From Candidatus Alistipes intestinigallinarum (lineage in GTDB: Bacteria; Bacteroidota; Bacteroidia; Bacteroidales; Rikenellaceae), in the NCBI GenBank assembly GCA_019115745.1, contig DXDA01000015.1, forward strand, positions 1-41,117: a stretch of 41,117 nucleotides of DNA, read 5' to 3'. Below the pieces are notes generated by a model. That model saw only the letters and a list, made by a program, of their open reading frames with translations. It was not told the DNA's origin and did no database searches. The position numbers and the translations under genes are program-made. This document shows positions 40,518-41,117 of this stretch, in pieces. How positions within the stretch are numbered: position 1 is the first letter of the stretch; every line of letters begins with the position of its first letter.

Positions 40518-41117
40518 TTAAAGTCGGACGGGGATGCCCCGTTGGTTCAACGCGCGCTTCAGGACGGGGATCGGGATTTCGTCGTAATGGAAGATGCTGG
40601 CGGCCAGTGCGGCATCGGCCCGCCCGCGGGTGAGGACCTCGGCGATGTGGTCGACAGTTCCGGCACCGCCCGAGGCGATGATCGGTACGGGCAGTTCGGC
40701 CAGCCGCGCGAAGGTTTCGCAAGGGTAGCCGTTCTTCGTGCCGTCGTGGTCCATCGAGGTGAAGAGAATCTCCCCGGCCCCGCGCTCGACGGTCTCGCGG
40801 GCCCACGTGAAGAGTTCGCGCTCGGTGGGGCGCTTGCCGCCGTGGGTCGTCACGACCCAGCGTCCGTCGACCTGCCGGGCGTCGATCGCCGCCACGATGA
40901 ATTGCGAACCGTACTTGGCCGCAATGGCGTCGATTAGTGCCGGGTTGCGCACAGCGGCACTGTTGACCGTCACCTTGTCGGCCCCGGCGTCGAGCAGCCG
41001 CCCGGCATCCTCCACCGAAGAGATGCCGCCCCCGACGGTGAAGGGAATGTCGATGCGTGCGGCGATGCGGGTGACCAGTTCGGTGAAGGTCCGGCGCCCC
41101 TCCTCCGAGGCGCTGAT
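40518..41117 (-). CDS. hisF: Imidazole glycerol phosphate synthase subunit HisF, N-terminus beyond window
   Basis: Cyclase subunit that uses ammonia from HisH to make imidazole glycerol phosphate and AICAR. About 199 C-terminal residues are visible of an expected 250. They begin in the ISASEEGRRTF strand-loop (normally preceded by FLDI) and run through VGGGISSVEDA, GADKVTVNSAAV, VAAIDARQVDG, AGEILFTSMDHDGTKNGY and IASGGAGTVDHI. The TIM-barrel phosphate loops are intact. It precedes hisIE as usual. Confidence 0.96.
   Translation of the reverse strand: MSASEEGRRTFTELVTRIAARIDIPFTVGGGISSVEDAGRLLDAGADKVTVNSAAVRNPALIDAIAAKYGSQFIVAAIDARQVDGRWVVTTHGGKRPTERELFTWARETVERGAGEILFTSMDHDGTKNGYPCETFARLAELPVPIIASGGAGTVDHIAEVLTRGRADAALAASIFHYDEIPIPVLKRALNQRGIPVRL

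Noticed and set aside
1..41117. Search by eye for tRNA, rRNA, transposases, integrases, phage genes, restriction or toxin-antitoxin genes
   Set aside because: None could be supported; genes are housekeeping apart from the glycosyltransferase block.

Overview
The window looks like chromosomal DNA of a GC-rich member of the Bacteroidales, most likely Alistipes or a close relative (Rikenellaceae). Three things point there. Most gene starts have the Bacteroidota promoter -7 box TAnnTTTG, and four also have a TTTG box 19-20 bases upstream. Typical Shine-Dalgarno sites are scarce. Several products are characteristic of the phylum: DUF4295 beside L33/L28, DUF3127, a RodA longer than that of E. coli, and a receiver/PEP-synthase-like fusion. 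The genus is an inference from base composition and gene content. I see no tRNA, rRNA, CRISPR, transposase or phage gene; this is mostly housekeeping DNA.

Layout. 1-7676 (minus strand) is an elongasome operon, mreB-mreC-mreD-mrdA-rodA, with a P-type Ca2+-ATPase gene coupled to its end and cut by the window edge. 7943-10288 (plus) is gpsA-pgi. 10495-15719 (minus) holds a small lipoprotein, gdhA and a 993-residue receiver/PEP-synthase-like protein. 15807-19120 (plus) is an acetyltransferase-like gene, gcvT and a dihydroorotate-dehydrogenase-like gene. 19242-25249 (minus) holds an HD hydrolase, rny, a 6S RNA-like gene, zapA with a coiled-coil partner, rimO and ftsY. 25332-28869 holds a secreted lectin-fold-like protein (plus) and two GT4 glycosyltransferases (minus). 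29016-33232 (minus) holds DUF4295-rpmG-rpmB (read in the order rpmB-rpmG-DUF4295), cinA, pyrD and pdxB. 33320-37672 (plus) holds a ureohydrolase, nhaA and two FKBP-type lipoproteins. 37939-41117 (minus) holds DUF3127, tatC, tatA, hisIE and a partial hisF.

How the genes work together. The first operon encodes the rod-shape peptidoglycan machine. The zapA pair serves Z-ring assembly. ftsY and tatA/tatC serve membrane targeting and export. rpmB, rpmG, DUF4295, rimO and rny belong to ribosome function and RNA turnover. Metabolic genes cover glycolysis/lipid precursors (gpsA, pgi), nitrogen (gdhA, ureohydrolase), one-carbon metabolism (gcvT), pyrimidine (pyrD), vitamin B6 (pdxB) and histidine.

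The observations most worth a second look are non-coding or architectural. There is a 6S-like RNA between zapA and rny, in the same neighbourhood as E. coli ssrS. A 76-base uninterrupted pyrimidine tract and a set of related purine-rich sense-strand tracts lie just after stop codons, two of them sharing an identical 17-mer. There is a tandem receiver/PEP-synthase-like fusion lacking the phosphohistidine domain, an SSB-like acidic tail on DUF3127, and an apparent insertion splitting the ribosomal-protein/ftsY/rimO cluster. I found no clearly new multi-gene defence or mobile system.
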